Source: Pseudomonadota bacterium (GTDB lineage Bacteria > Pseudomonadota > Gammaproteobacteria > Acidiferrobacterales > UBA6901). From it: a stretch of DNA of 64,000 bases. The position numbers were made by a program, and so were the translations under genes. A model generated the notes under the pieces. The model had not been told where the DNA came from. It saw nothing but the letters and a program-made list of their open reading frames with translations, and searched no databases. Where the stretch lies: positions 310,001 through 374,000 of the forward strand of contig JAJYEX010000001.1 in assembly GCA_021785515.1 (NCBI GenBank), given 5' to 3'. The stretch's first letter is position 1, and each line of letters begins with the position of its first letter. Shown here piece by piece: positions 46,173-55,363 of this stretch.

Positions 46173-47732
46173 ATGAAGCAGTCGCTTGACCTCAAGCTTG
46201 GCCAGCACCTCACCATCACGCCGCAGTTGCAGCAGGCGATACGGTTGCTGCAACTGTCGTCCCTGGAATTGCAGCAGGAGATCCAGGAAGCGATCGAGAA
46301 CAATCCGCTGCTCGAAGAAATCGACGAAGATGCCGCTGCCGGAAAAGGGGACAGCGACGCCCCGCAGGCAGAACAGGAAAAGCACGATGAACGCGATTCG
46401 GTCGGGGAAGATGGTGAGGAGACGACTGCCGGTGATGAGCTTGCATCTGATGCCGGTCGGGACCAGGATGCCGAGCCGGGCCCCGACGACTACGCTTCCG
46501 ACGCCGCGGATGCCTGGGAAGACGCCTTCGATGCCTCGATCAGTACAGCCGACCGGCCGACATCGGACGACGGGCTGCCGGACATAGATGCCCGCAACAG
46601 CATTCCGCTCACCCTGAGAGACCACCTGCAGTGGCAGATGCAGATGTCTCCGTTTTCGGATTCCGACCGCCAAATCGCGATGGCGCTGATCGACGCCATC
46701 AACGAGGACGGTTATCTCACCGCCAGCCTGGAAGAAATCCGCCAGGCGCTGGGCGCTGGCACCGGGCCCGATCAGCCGGACGCAGCTGACGATCCGACTG
46801 CCGTTGATCTGGACGAAATCGAGGCAGTTCTACACCAAATCCAGAATTTTGACCCGGTAGGAGTAGGCGCACGCAACCTGGGCGAATGCCTGCTGCTGCA
46901 GCTGCGCGGGATGGATCCGCAGACGCCTTTTTGGGAAATTGCGCACGTGCTGGCGCGCCCGGAGAATCTCGATCTGCTGGCCGCACGTGATTTCAAGCAA
47001 CTGAGACGAGCGCTCAAGCTGCGGCCGGATGAGTTGCAGGGGGCAGTCGCGCTCATTCATCAGCTCAACCCGAGGCCAGGCGGGAACATCCAGACATCGC
47101 AGGCCAGTTACGTCGTTCCTGATATCATTGTGAAGAAGATTCGAGGAGTATGGCGGGCGGAGCTGAATGGCGGCGCAGCGCCAAGGCTACGCATCAATGC
47201 GCACTACGAAAAGCTGATCCATCGCGGGAGCGCCAGCGCTGACAACAAGTATCTGCAGGAGCGCCTACAGGAGGCGCGCTGGTTCATCAAAAGCCTGGCG
47301 AGCCGCAATGACACGCTCCTTAAGGTGGCAAGGGCAATCGTCGACCGTCAGCGTGCATTTTTCGATCACGGACCGGAGGCCATGAAGCCGCTCGTGCTTC
47401 ACGACATTGCCGAAGTCGTTGAAATGCATGAGTCGACGATTTCGCGCGTGACGACCCAGAAATACATGCTGACACCACGTGGTATATTTGAGCTCAAATA
47501 TTTCTTTTCAAGTCATGTTAACACCGCAGATGGCGGCACCTGCTCGGCTACCGCCATCCGGAGCCTGATAAAGAAGCTGGTAGAATCGGAAATGACATCA
47601 CGCCCTATCAGCGACAGCAAGATTGCCGAGATTTTGGAGGAACAGGGAATACATGTGGCGCGACGTACCGTCGCCAAATACCGGGAGTCCCTCAACATCC
47701 CCCCGTCCAGCCAAAGAAAATCCTTGGTCTAA
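46173..47732 (+). CDS. rpoN: RpoN, RNA polymerase sigma-54 factor
   Basis: Alternative sigma factor that recognises -24/-12 promoters and needs enhancer-binding ATPases. The start is ATG 46173 (MKQSLDLKLGQHLTITPQLQQAIRLLQ), giving 519 residues. Region I is glutamine/leucine-rich as usual, followed by an acidic region II; the core-binding and DNA-binding parts contain LQEARWFIKSLASRNDTLLKVARAIV, HESTISRVTTQKYM, and the RpoN box ARRTVAKYRE at the C-terminus. It is followed by hpf. Confidence 0.97.
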   Translation: MKQSLDLKLGQHLTITPQLQQAIRLLQLSSLELQQEIQEAIENNPLLEEIDEDAAAGKGDSDAPQAEQEKHDERDSVGEDGEETTAGDELASDAGRDQDAEPGPDDYASDAADAWEDAFDASISTADRPTSDDGLPDIDARNSIPLTLRDHLQWQMQMSPFSDSDRQIAMALIDAINEDGYLTASLEEIRQALGAGTGPDQPDAADDPTAVDLDEIEAVLHQIQNFDPVGVGARNLGECLLLQLRGMDPQTPFWEIAHVLARPENLDLLAARDFKQLRRALKLRPDELQGAVALIHQLNPRPGGNIQTSQASYVVPDIIVKKIRGVWRAELNGGAAPRLRINAHYEKLIHRGSASADNKYLQERLQEARWFIKSLASRNDTLLKVARAIVDRQRAFFDHGPEAMKPLVLHDIAEVVEMHESTISRVTTQKYMLTPRGIFELKYFFSSHVNTADGGTCSATAIRSLIKKLVESEMTSRPISDSKIAEILEEQGIHVARRTVAKYRESLNIPPSSQRKSLV

Positions 47733-47753
47733 TGTGTCATTTGGAGAGTGGCT

Positions 47754-48086
47754 ATGCAGATTACAGTGACCGGACAACAGGTAGAAGTTACCGAACCGCT
47801 GCGCAACTATGTATCGGAAAAAATCGGACGCATTCAGAAACACTTTGATCACATGACCACCACCAACGTGGTGCTGCATTTCGAGAAACGCAAAAATCGC
47901 CACACCGTCGAGGCGACCATCAACGCCAAAGGGACCAAGCTGCATGCGGATTCGGAGCATAACGACATGTATGCCGCCATCGACAACTTGGCGGACAAGC
48001 TCGACCGGCAGGTGTTAAGACACAAGGAAAAAATGACCGACCATCACCGCAGCGGCGGCGCCCTCAAGGACCAGAAAGAGGAGTAA
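47754..48086 (+). CDS. hpf: Hpf, ribosome hibernation promoting factor (short form)
   Basis: Small ribosome-associated protein that promotes 100S ribosome dimers in stationary phase. From ATG 47754 (MQITVTGQQVEVTEPLRNYVSEKIG) it has 110 residues, the short HPF form without the C-terminal dimerisation domain. KRKNRHTVEATINAKGTKLHADSEHNDMYAAIDNLADKL is typical (key parts: ATINAKG, DMYAAID). GGAG lies about 9 bases upstream. It follows rpoN by 21 bases and is likely co-transcribed. Confidence 0.95.
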   Translation: MQITVTGQQVEVTEPLRNYVSEKIGRIQKHFDHMTTTNVVLHFEKRKNRHTVEATINAKGTKLHADSEHNDMYAAIDNLADKLDRQVLRHKEKMTDHHRSGGALKDQKEE

Positions 48087-49048
48087 ACCGCAGGACCCTG
48101 CCTGGATTAGGGATGCGCCCGGACAAACGGGCGCCACCGTTGGGCAGCGCCGGATTACGGAACGGCTTGCTGCCAGCCGGGGTACCGTGCCGGAATTCCG
48201 ATCACCTATGCCGTGAGATCCGAAACGTCGGCACGCGTCTGCCCCAGCTTAGGGTCATTCGCCCGGCCGCGATGCAGGCGCTGCCCGGATCAGAAACTAC
48301 CGGATATGGCTGCCTGTATGAGAAACCCGCCTACAGTCCGGACTACTTGTCGTAATAATTCGCGTACGCCACGCGCCAAACTGCTGCCCGCGTCAGTGTC
48401 TGCGCACCGGGAAACGGCCATGGCCCCGGGGCGGCACAGACGGGGCCCAACCGGTACGAGGTTGTTTCGGAGCCCGCGACATTTCCTAAACACCGCGCCA
48501 TTGTGCTAGTGTCAAGCGCTGGAAACCCGCCGGCTTGCTTGCTGGGAAGCTGGGATGCCTTGCCACCCTGGTTAAGGTCTCGGCGCCAGGGGCAGATGGG
48601 TGGTTTCGGGATTGCCGGACGCGGCGCACCGCGTCCCGGATCACCGGAGTTGCTGACGGGGGATTTTTGAGTGGCCGTGTATGGTTACAATAACAGCAGG
48701 TAATTATGGTGGTCCTTCCGGTCACCGCGCAGGCACGCGACCAGCATTGACAGGACAACACGCACAGGCCGGCGCATCGGGGATAGAAGGGATCAGGCTC
48801 TTCCGTAGCACAGCAGCTATTCGGACTACCCTCCCGCACTCAGATTTGAGCCTGGCCGATCGGATGAAGCAACCCGCACCTTGCCGGCGTGCGCAGCAGC
48901 TACGTCGAGGAAACCATGCGGGATTCGGGGCACAATTCGGCAGCATGCCAAAGTTCCGGATAGACGCAGACACCCGTCCAGGGGCGGTAGCTGCGCCCAG
49001 AAAATGACCGCCAGCCGGTCCACCAAAACGCATCCGGCGACGCCCTGC
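48087..49048. other. Stretch of ~960 bases without a recognisable gene between hpf and hprK
   Basis: In related gene clusters ptsN (EIIA-Ntr) usually lies between hpf and hprK. Here I looked in all frames for its diagnostic active-site region (a GIAIPH-like motif) and found nothing similar. The open frames present are short, overlap each other on both strands and are rich in Arg, Pro and Ala with no clear ribosome-binding sites. No hairpin with a T-run was obvious. It may be a degraded gene or a long regulatory region for hprK. Confidence 0.6.
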
Positions 49049-49999
49049 ATGACCACGATCCTCACGGCTAACGGCTTGTTCGATGCCCAGCACAAGACTT
49101 TAAAGCTCAAGTGGCTATCGGGGCTGGCGGGCCAAGACCGGCTGCTGGAACCGGCCACTGCAAAGTTTCCCGGTCTGGCCCTGGTTGGCCACCTCAATTT
49201 TGTCCACCCGAATCGCGTACAAATCCTCGGAAGCGCCGAGATGGACTACCTGCGCAAGCTTCAGCCACCGAAACGCCGCCAGGCGATCCATGACCTGTTC
49301 AATTGCAGCACAACCGCTGTGGTGGTCGTTGCCAATGGCGAAAAGGTGAGTGCGGACCTGCGCTCGGCGTCGGATTCCATGAAGCTGCCCCTGTTTTCTT
49401 CGCCGTTACCCAGCCCCAAGCTTATCGATCATCTGCAGCACTATCTCGCGGCGGCGCTGGCCGCCCATATCACGCTGCATGGAGTGTACCTGGAAGTCAT
49501 GGGGGTGGGAGTCCTGCTCACCGGGGAAAGCGGCATGGGCAAGAGCGAGCTCGCGTTGGAATTGCTCAGCCGCAATCACCGGCTCATCGCTGATGATTCA
49601 GTGGAATTTTTCCGGACCGGTCCGGACGTGCTGCTCGGCCGCAGCCCGGACATCCTGCGGGATTTTTTGGAGGTGCGGGGCCTCGGAATACTCAATGTCC
49701 GGGCCATGTTCGGCGAAACCGCGGTGCGCTCAGAAAAGACGCTGCGGCTCATCGTCCGCCTGGAACAGCTCAAGCGCCGACGCCTAGGCAACATAGACCG
49801 CCTGCAGGCGCAGCAGAAAACCCGACGCATTCTTGACGTCGATATTCCGGAGGTAGTGCTGTATGTTGCTCCTGGCAGAAACCTTGCGGTACTTTTAGAA
49901 GTCGCTACCCGCAACCATATTCTGCGCATGCGCGGAGTAAACCCCCTGGATGAAATCATGAAGCGGCAAGAAGCCGCCATGAATCAGACGGACAGATGA
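49049..49999 (+). CDS. hprK: HprK, HPr kinase/phosphorylase
   Basis: Bifunctional enzyme that phosphorylates and dephosphorylates Ser46 of HPr. From ATG 49049 (MTTILTANGLFDAQHK) it has 316 residues; the frame is open further upstream but without homology. The C-terminal kinase domain has THLHG-type catalytic His in ITLHGVYLEV (about 144), the P-loop GESGMGKS at 159-166, and the signature LEVRGLGILNVRAMFG. The target residue Ser46 is present in the HPr encoded 1.3 kb downstream. Confidence 0.95.
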   Translation: MTTILTANGLFDAQHKTLKLKWLSGLAGQDRLLEPATAKFPGLALVGHLNFVHPNRVQILGSAEMDYLRKLQPPKRRQAIHDLFNCSTTAVVVVANGEKVSADLRSASDSMKLPLFSSPLPSPKLIDHLQHYLAAALAAHITLHGVYLEVMGVGVLLTGESGMGKSELALELLSRNHRLIADDSVEFFRTGPDVLLGRSPDILRDFLEVRGLGILNVRAMFGETAVRSEKTLRLIVRLEQLKRRRLGNIDRLQAQQKTRRILDVDIPEVVLYVAPGRNLAVLLEVATRNHILRMRGVNPLDEIMKRQEAAMNQTDR

Positions 50000-50054
50000 A
50001 AACGTTTCCATCCACCGGGCATCCGCCGGCCGCCATACCAGGACAATGCCAGCC

Positions 50055-50909
50055 ATGACTTTCCTGATTGTCAGCGGACTATCTGGTTCCGGCAAGAGTA
50101 TCGCCCTGCAGGCACTGGAAGACATGGGCTTTTACTGCATCGACAACCTTCCGGCCGCCCTGCTGCCACATTTCGCCCGTCAACTCACTGAAACCGACCG
50201 CAATGAACTGCGCAACGCCGCAGTCGGCATCGACGCGCGCAACCACCGCTTCCTCGATGCCCTGCCCCAGGGGCTCAACCAGCTGAAATCCATTGGGCTC
50301 AGTTACCAGATCATATTTCTCGAAGCGGAGGAATCGGTTCTGGTGCGGCGCTTCAAGGCAACGCGCCGCAAGCATCCCCTTACCGGGGGAGGTGTCCCGC
50401 TGCTGGACGGAATCCGGCAGGAGAAAATCTTGCTCGAACCGCTGTCCGCCGACGCGACGCTACGGGTTGATACCACCCACACTACGCCCCACGAACTGCG
50501 CCATCTGGTGCATAACTTCGCGCACAGCGATAATACCGAAGGGATGACCTTGATGTTCGAGTCCTTTGGCTTCAAGAACGGGACTCCGCTGGATGCTGAC
50601 TTCGTTTTTGACGTGCGCTGCCTGCCGAATCCTTACTGGGAAGCGGATCTGCGCAAGCTGACAGGCCTCGACCGACCGGTCATGGAATTTCTTGAGCGGG
50701 ACACACGGGTGCAGGACATGGTTATGCAGCTGTGCAGCTTTCTCGAGAAGTGGCTTCCCAGCTTCGAGGCTGAACATCGCAGCTACATGACTATCGCGCT
50801 GGGCTGTACAGGTGGCCAGCACCGCTCGGTATACTTGGTTGGACGTTTGGCTGAACATTTTTCGCGCAAGGGCATAAAGGCACAGGTTCGACATCGGGAG
50901 TTGGCATGA
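50055..50909 (+). CDS. rapZ: RapZ (YvcJ family), RNase adaptor / P-loop ATPase
   Basis: In E. coli, RapZ binds glucosamine-6-phosphate and the sRNA GlmZ and directs RNase E to it. The protein has 284 residues from ATG 50055 (MTFLIVSGLSGSGKS); an ATG three codons earlier is possible. P-loop GLSGSGKS is at residues 8-15. The C-terminal part has the family motifs LMFESFGFKNGTPLDADFVFDVRCLPNP and GCTGGQHRSVYLVGRLA (in part). It overlaps the next gene by 4 bases (ATGA). Confidence 0.95.
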   Translation: MTFLIVSGLSGSGKSIALQALEDMGFYCIDNLPAALLPHFARQLTETDRNELRNAAVGIDARNHRFLDALPQGLNQLKSIGLSYQIIFLEAEESVLVRRFKATRRKHPLTGGGVPLLDGIRQEKILLEPLSADATLRVDTTHTTPHELRHLVHNFAHSDNTEGMTLMFESFGFKNGTPLDADFVFDVRCLPNPYWEADLRKLTGLDRPVMEFLERDTRVQDMVMQLCSFLEKWLPSFEAEHRSYMTIALGCTGGQHRSVYLVGRLAEHFSRKGIKAQVRHRELA

Positions 50910-51319
50910 TAGGTCTTCTGATTCTGGCTCAGACGGATTTCGGACTCGGCCTGCTCCGGTCTGCGGAACACGTTCTCGGCAACCTGCCTCCAGGTATTGA
51001 AACGCTGCCGGTTGACTACGAATTGCCACAGGAACAGCTGGAGCAGGCCATCCGCACGCGCATAGAAAATCTGGACCACGGGAACGGCGTACTGATTCTG
51101 GCTGATATTTACGGAGCCTCTCACACCAACACGGCCTGTCGCTTGCTGCGCAAGGGTCAGATCGAACTGATCAGCGGAGTCAATCTCCCCATGCTCATCC
51201 GGCTGCTGAATTACCGTGATCTGGACATGAGGGGTCTGGTTACAAAAGCCCTGACCGGTGGGCCGGAAGGCATCGTGTCGGCGCCAATACCCCTGCGCAA
51301 AGCGGAGCCAAACCGATGA
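50906..51319 (+). CDS. Mannose-type PTS EIIA-like protein lacking the phospho-accepting histidine
   Basis: A single EIIA-Man domain of 137 residues, part of a regulatory PTS with HPr and EI. The fold is clear: MIGLLILAQTDFGLGLLRSAEHVLG, then VLILADIYGASHTNTACRLL and LISGVNLPMLIRLLNYRD. In the family the active-site His lies in an ITHG-like motif at about residue 9-10; here the motif reads LAQTDFG with Gln9 at that place (codon CAG, one base from a His codon). Flanking sequence is well preserved, so it does not look like a decayed gene. It might act without phosphorylation, or by a different residue. The stop overlaps ptsH (ATGA). Confidence 0.88.
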   Translation: MIGLLILAQTDFGLGLLRSAEHVLGNLPPGIETLPVDYELPQEQLEQAIRTRIENLDHGNGVLILADIYGASHTNTACRLLRKGQIELISGVNLPMLIRLLNYRDLDMRGLVTKALTGGPEGIVSAPIPLRKAEPNR

Positions 51320-51585
51320 AGGAGGCTGCGGTAACAGTGATCAACAAGCTCGGCATGCATGCCCGCGCATCGGCCAAGTTTGTCAATCTGGCGTCACAGT
51401 TCCGCAGCGACATCACACTGGAACGAAACGGCCACCAGGCCAACGGCAAGAGCATTATGGGGATAATGATGCTTGCAGCCGGCAAGGGCAGCAGCCTGCG
51501 CCTGCGCGTAGAGGGTGCCGACGAGGATCAGGCGATGCATGCTTTGTGCGGCCTGATCGAAAACCGCTTTGGCGAGGACGAATAG
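51316..51585 (+). CDS. ptsH: HPr, phosphocarrier protein
   Basis: Central phosphocarrier of the PTS. The 89 residues carry the EI-phosphorylated His at position 15 (NKLGMHARASAKF) and the HprK-target Ser at position 46 (GKSIMGIMML), both at the standard numbers. This is an NPr/HPr-like protein of a regulatory PTS. The start overlaps the EIIA stop (ATGA), and EI follows after 6 bases. Confidence 0.96.
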   Translation: MKEAAVTVINKLGMHARASAKFVNLASQFRSDITLERNGHQANGKSIMGIMMLAAGKGSSLRLRVEGADEDQAMHALCGLIENRFGEDE

Positions 51586-51591
51586 AATCCC

Positions 51592-53331
51592 ATGCTCGTA
51601 CTGCACGGAACCGGCGTCAGCAGCGGAATTGCCATCGGCAAGGCCTACGTGCTGCATCGCGAACGGCCGGAGGTTCCGGAATATATCCTGCCAGAAAGTC
51701 TGATCGCTGATGAGATTGCGCGGTTCCTTACCGCGATCGATTCCGCCAGGAACCAGCTTGAACGCATTCGCAACGAGATTCCCAAATCCGCCCCTCCGGA
51801 AATCTCGAGCATCATTGACACGCACCTGCTTATCCTACATGACAAGATGATCTGCGAGACCCCGGTCGAGACCATGCGCACGCACCGGCGAAACGCGGAA
51901 TGGGCGCTTAGAACCCAGAGCGACGAACTGGCGGCAGTATTTGAGCAGATGGATGATCCATATCTGCGCAGCAAGAAGACCGACGTTGGCCAGGTCGTAG
52001 ACCGGATCTTGCGCAATCTGCTCGCGTCCACCGACGAAGAACACGAGCAGATCACGGATGCGCTCGACGGTCAGATCGTTGTCGCCAACGATCTCACGCC
52101 AGCAGACATCGTGCTGCTCAAACATACGCGTATCGCGGCATTCGTAACCAATCTCGGTGGCCCCATTTCGCATACAGCCATTCTGGCCCGCAGTCTCGAA
52201 ATTCCGGCCATTGTCGCGGTACATAATGCCACCCGCGCCATACGCAGCGGCGAGGAGCTGATCGTCGATGGCAAACTAGGTGTGCTGGTTGTTCTTCCGG
52301 AGCCGGACATTATCGCCGAATACCAGAGTCGGCAGAAGGACATAATCCAGCTCAAGCGGGAGCTCGATGCTATCAAGGCAAGTCGCTCAGAAACGCGCGA
52401 CGGCCGCACGATCACGCTCTACGCAAATATTGAACTTCCGGATGATGTCAAGGCGGTCACCAAGGTTGCCGCCCAGGGGATTGGACTGTACCGCACAGAA
52501 TTTCTTTTTATGAACCGCCCCGATCTGCCGGACGAAGAGGAACAATATCGCGCCTATGCGAAGGTCGTCAGGGCCGTTCCCGGAAAGCCTGTGACTATAC
52601 GCACTCTTGATCTCGGAGCGGACAAGCGCGCCGACGCAAATACCCGTCCCACGGACACTGTCACGGTTAATCCTGCTCTGGGTTTGCGCGCGGTGCGGCT
52701 GTGCCTGCAGGATACAAGCCTATTCCGGCCTCAGCTACGGGCCATCCTGCGGGCATCGGCCCTGGGCCAGGTCCGGATCATGATCCCCATGTTATCGAGT
52801 CTGGGGGAGATGTTTCGCGTGCTCGATCTTATCGAGGAGACCAAGGCCGATCTTGCCCGCCAGGGTCAACCATATGATGAGGAGGTGCAGGTCGGCGGCA
52901 TGATCGAAGTGCCGGCGGCGGCAGTATCTGCCGATTTGTTTGCGCCGCACCTGGATTTCTTTTCAATTGGAACAAACGACCTGATCCAGTATACCTTGGC
53001 AATCGACCGGGTCGACGAGGCGGTAAACTATCTTTATGACCCACTTCATCCGTCAGTACTGAGGCTGATTTCGACCACGATTCGGGCCGGCAAGGCGGCC
53101 GGCATCCCTGTGGCAATGTGCGGAGAAATGGCCGGCGACACCCGCTACACGCGTTTGCTTATGGGGCTTGGCCTTGATGAATTCAGCATGCATCCTTCCG
53201 CCCTGCTGGAGGTCAAAAGGGTAGTCCGCGACAGCGACCTGGTAGAACTAGAACGGTCTGCAGAACGCGTGCTCCGCGCCCGCGATACCGTCGAGCTCCA
53301 CGCGATTGTCGACAAGATGAATGAACACTGA
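51592..53331 (+). CDS. ptsI: PTS enzyme I, phosphoenolpyruvate-protein phosphotransferase
   Basis: Transfers phosphate from PEP to HPr. The 579 residues have the HPr-binding N-terminal part, the phosphohistidine His194 in GGPISHTAILAR, the PEP-binding GLYRTEFLFMNR, and the C-terminal PEP-utilising barrel with catalytic Cys510 in VAMCGEMAGD. There is no N-terminal GAF domain, so this is EI rather than the PtsP form. All active-site residues seen are intact. No sugar EIIB/EIIC gene is adjacent. Confidence 0.97.
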   Translation: MLVLHGTGVSSGIAIGKAYVLHRERPEVPEYILPESLIADEIARFLTAIDSARNQLERIRNEIPKSAPPEISSIIDTHLLILHDKMICETPVETMRTHRRNAEWALRTQSDELAAVFEQMDDPYLRSKKTDVGQVVDRILRNLLASTDEEHEQITDALDGQIVVANDLTPADIVLLKHTRIAAFVTNLGGPISHTAILARSLEIPAIVAVHNATRAIRSGEELIVDGKLGVLVVLPEPDIIAEYQSRQKDIIQLKRELDAIKASRSETRDGRTITLYANIELPDDVKAVTKVAAQGIGLYRTEFLFMNRPDLPDEEEQYRAYAKVVRAVPGKPVTIRTLDLGADKRADANTRPTDTVTVNPALGLRAVRLCLQDTSLFRPQLRAILRASALGQVRIMIPMLSSLGEMFRVLDLIEETKADLARQGQPYDEEVQVGGMIEVPAAAVSADLFAPHLDFFSIGTNDLIQYTLAIDRVDEAVNYLYDPLHPSVLRLISTTIRAGKAAGIPVAMCGEMAGDTRYTRLLMGLGLDEFSMHPSALLEVKRVVRDSDLVELERSAERVLRARDTVELHAIVDKMNEH

Positions 53332-53387
53332 ACTGCGTTAGAAATGCACTGCACCAGGCCAAGAGCAGGCGTCGCAGCCGGCCCCGC

Positions 53388-53807
53388 TCAGCGCCGGCGG
53401 ATACCGCCCGGCAGATGCGGACCCATTTCTTCGAGCGCCCCCGATGAAGGCCGGACCGAAGGCTGGATAAATGAACGCCTGCTGTCGTCCACGATGGCAA
53501 GGAGCCGCCCCCGGTATCGATCCTTGTCCGCGGCAAAACCGTCATCCATCCTGGCCTGAAACGGTTCCTTCAGCAGCGATACGGCACTGATCTTCTTGAG
53601 CCGGTAGGGGCGCCAGAACGGCGGCTGGCGTCCGGAAGAGGAATAACCCCGAGTCTGGTACCCGTCGACCACAATCTCCCCGTTGCTGGCGGTATAGATG
53701 GCGTGCGGCTCGATCACGCGGATGTGGGTCTGGCCATGATAACGAATGGCCACGCAGCGCTTTTCCCGCACCGCAGCCGTAAGCACCTGAAGTACATTAG
53801 GAATCAT
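53388..53807 (-). CDS. Lone WYL-domain protein
   Basis: A 139-residue protein consisting mostly of one WYL-like ligand-sensing domain: VREKRCVAIRYHGQTHIRVIEPHAIYTASNGEIVVDGYQTRGYS-type sequence (key parts CVAIRYHG, IEPHAIY, GYQTRG), then FWRPYRLKKISAVSLL. Unlike most WYL proteins there is no DNA-binding HTH in front. The C-terminus is basic and serine/proline-rich. It lies between the PTS cluster and a flavoprotein gene, oriented away from both. Its ligand is unknown. Confidence 0.75.
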   Translation of the reverse strand: MIPNVLQVLTAAVREKRCVAIRYHGQTHIRVIEPHAIYTASNGEIVVDGYQTRGYSSSGRQPPFWRPYRLKKISAVSLLKEPFQARMDDGFAADKDRYRGRLLAIVDDSRRSFIQPSVRPSSGALEEMGPHLPGGIRRR

Positions 53808-53941
53808 GGTCTATAACCACCACTGCCGCTGGCCCGACTTGGGCATGGTCTTTCGAATAATACTACGATATCCGGCAATTTTCGGGCAAACAATCCGGAC
53901 AAGTGGTCTAATTTCAGCTCCCTGCGGTCCTGGTCTGCCCC

Positions 53942-55363
53942 TCAGGATGTCCCGAATATCTTCCATCCCAGACCCCATTTAGCGGCCAATGTCTCGGCAG
54001 CATTCACGAATTCCTCGGCCCGACTCGGGTGGTTGACCGCCACCCGGGAAAGTATCGCCAGGGCAGACGCGCGGTCCGGAGCCAGTTCCAGCGCCTGAAT
54101 CAGCTCCCCCGCCTGCGCCCCTACTACCTCAGCCCCCAGCAGAACCCCGCTGTCCAGCTCTGCAAGGAGGCGCACAAAGCCACGGGAATCGTCCTGACCG
54201 AGCGCGCATGGCGAGGTCTCAAAGGCCGCAAAACCCACGGCCGGCTCGGAACCGGCGTCTTCCGCCATGTCTTCGTTCAAACCCATTCGCGCAAGCTCCA
54301 CGGCGCTGTATATCACCTCGGGCACCCACATCACCTCGCGCTGGCGCTGTGCCGACAACGAACCGCCGGCAATGATGTTCTGCACTGCAACCGCTGCATC
54401 AGCAATTGCCTGATTGGCCGTCATGTGCTCCGACACGCAGTCGCCGATGGCATAAACGTGCGGCAATCCTGTCTGAAGCCATTCGTTTACCCGTACGTAC
54501 CCGCCCTCGCTCAGGTCAATCCCGACCGCCTCTAGCGCAAGACCGCTCGTGAATGGTACACGGCCAGTTCCAAGCAGTGCCCAATCAACGGCCAGCTCCT
54601 TTCCCGTCGTCAGCGTGAGCACCAGCTCACCATTGCGCAGCTTGCCCTCCACTACGCCCGCACCCACGAGCGGCTCGATGTCGTAATCGCGCAGCGCATC
54701 CTCCAGGACCGCCAGCGCCTGGGCGCTGAATCGCGTACGCACCAAGGGAGCTCTGCGAGTCAGCCAGTGGACATCCAGACCGAGCATGGACAATATAAAG
54801 GCGAACTCGACACCGATCAGCCCACCGCCAATCACCGCAACACGCCGCCCCGGCGGCGGCGGCTCATCGAAAAGCATGTCCGTCGTCAGAATTCGCTGTG
54901 GTTGCGGTGACAGGCCAGGCATGGGTGCCGGCTGCGACCCGGTAGCGATGATGATATGGGCGGCGTCGATCTGCTGCTGCTCTGGGCTGGACCGTATATC
55001 GAGCCTGTTGGCAGAAGCGAAACTGGCGGAGCCGTTGTACATGCTTACACCCAGCCGCTTCATGTAATCCCGGTAGCTGCCCTGCACCGCACGCACCACC
55101 GCTTCCTGGTGCTCCCATGCGCGCCTCAGATCAACTTCAATATCCGCCTTGATTCCACGACTCGCAAAAGTCCGTGAAGCAGCAAGTAACCTGGCGCTGT
55201 GGTACCAGTCCTTCTTCGGCACACACCCCCGATTCAGACAGCAGCCGCCCCAGTCCCCCTTTTCGACCACAGCAACGCGCAGGCCGCGCAACGCACCAAG
55301 CACCGCGGCACGGTATCCTCCTGGACCGGATCCGATGACAGCGATATCGAACGGCCGACTCAC
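53942..55363 (-). CDS. Dihydrolipoamide-dehydrogenase-like pyridine nucleotide-disulfide oxidoreductase
   Basis: Class I flavoprotein disulfide reductase of 473 residues. The FAD-binding motif is IAVIGSGPGGYRAA (residues 8-20), the redox disulfide is CLNRGC (Cys42 and Cys47) in GGCCLNRGCVPKK, the NAD-binding motif is VAVIGGGLIGVEFA, and the C-terminal base lies in VNHPSRAEEF. An extra Cys41 replaces the usual Thr before the pair. It may be a lipoamide dehydrogenase or a mercuric-reductase-like enzyme; no pyruvate or oxoglutarate dehydrogenase genes are adjacent, so the role is open. Confidence 0.85.
   Translation of the reverse strand: MSRPFDIAVIGSGPGGYRAAVLGALRGLRVAVVEKGDWGGCCLNRGCVPKKDWYHSARLLAASRTFASRGIKADIEVDLRRAWEHQEAVVRAVQGSYRDYMKRLGVSMYNGSASFASANRLDIRSSPEQQQIDAAHIIIATGSQPAPMPGLSPQPQRILTTDMLFDEPPPPGRRVAVIGGGLIGVEFAFILSMLGLDVHWLTRRAPLVRTRFSAQALAVLEDALRDYDIEPLVGAGVVEGKLRNGELVLTLTTGKELAVDWALLGTGRVPFTSGLALEAVGIDLSEGGYVRVNEWLQTGLPHVYAIGDCVSEHMTANQAIADAAVAVQNIIAGGSLSAQRQREVMWVPEVIYSAVELARMGLNEDMAEDAGSEPAVGFAAFETSPCALGQDDSRGFVRLLAELDSGVLLGAEVVGAQAGELIQALELAPDRASALAILSRVAVNHPSRAEEFVNAAETLAAKWGLGWKIFGTS

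Noticed and set aside
48500-48560. Possible sigma-54 (-24/-12) promoter before hprK
   Set aside because: A GG and a downstream TTGC can be found, but not at the required 10-base spacing.
53816-53828. 12-base match (CCACCACTGCCG) to the inverted-repeat arm upstream of degS
   Set aside because: Only one arm is present near the WYL gene and no second half site follows; a 12-mer shared once in 64 kb is weak evidence for a common operator.
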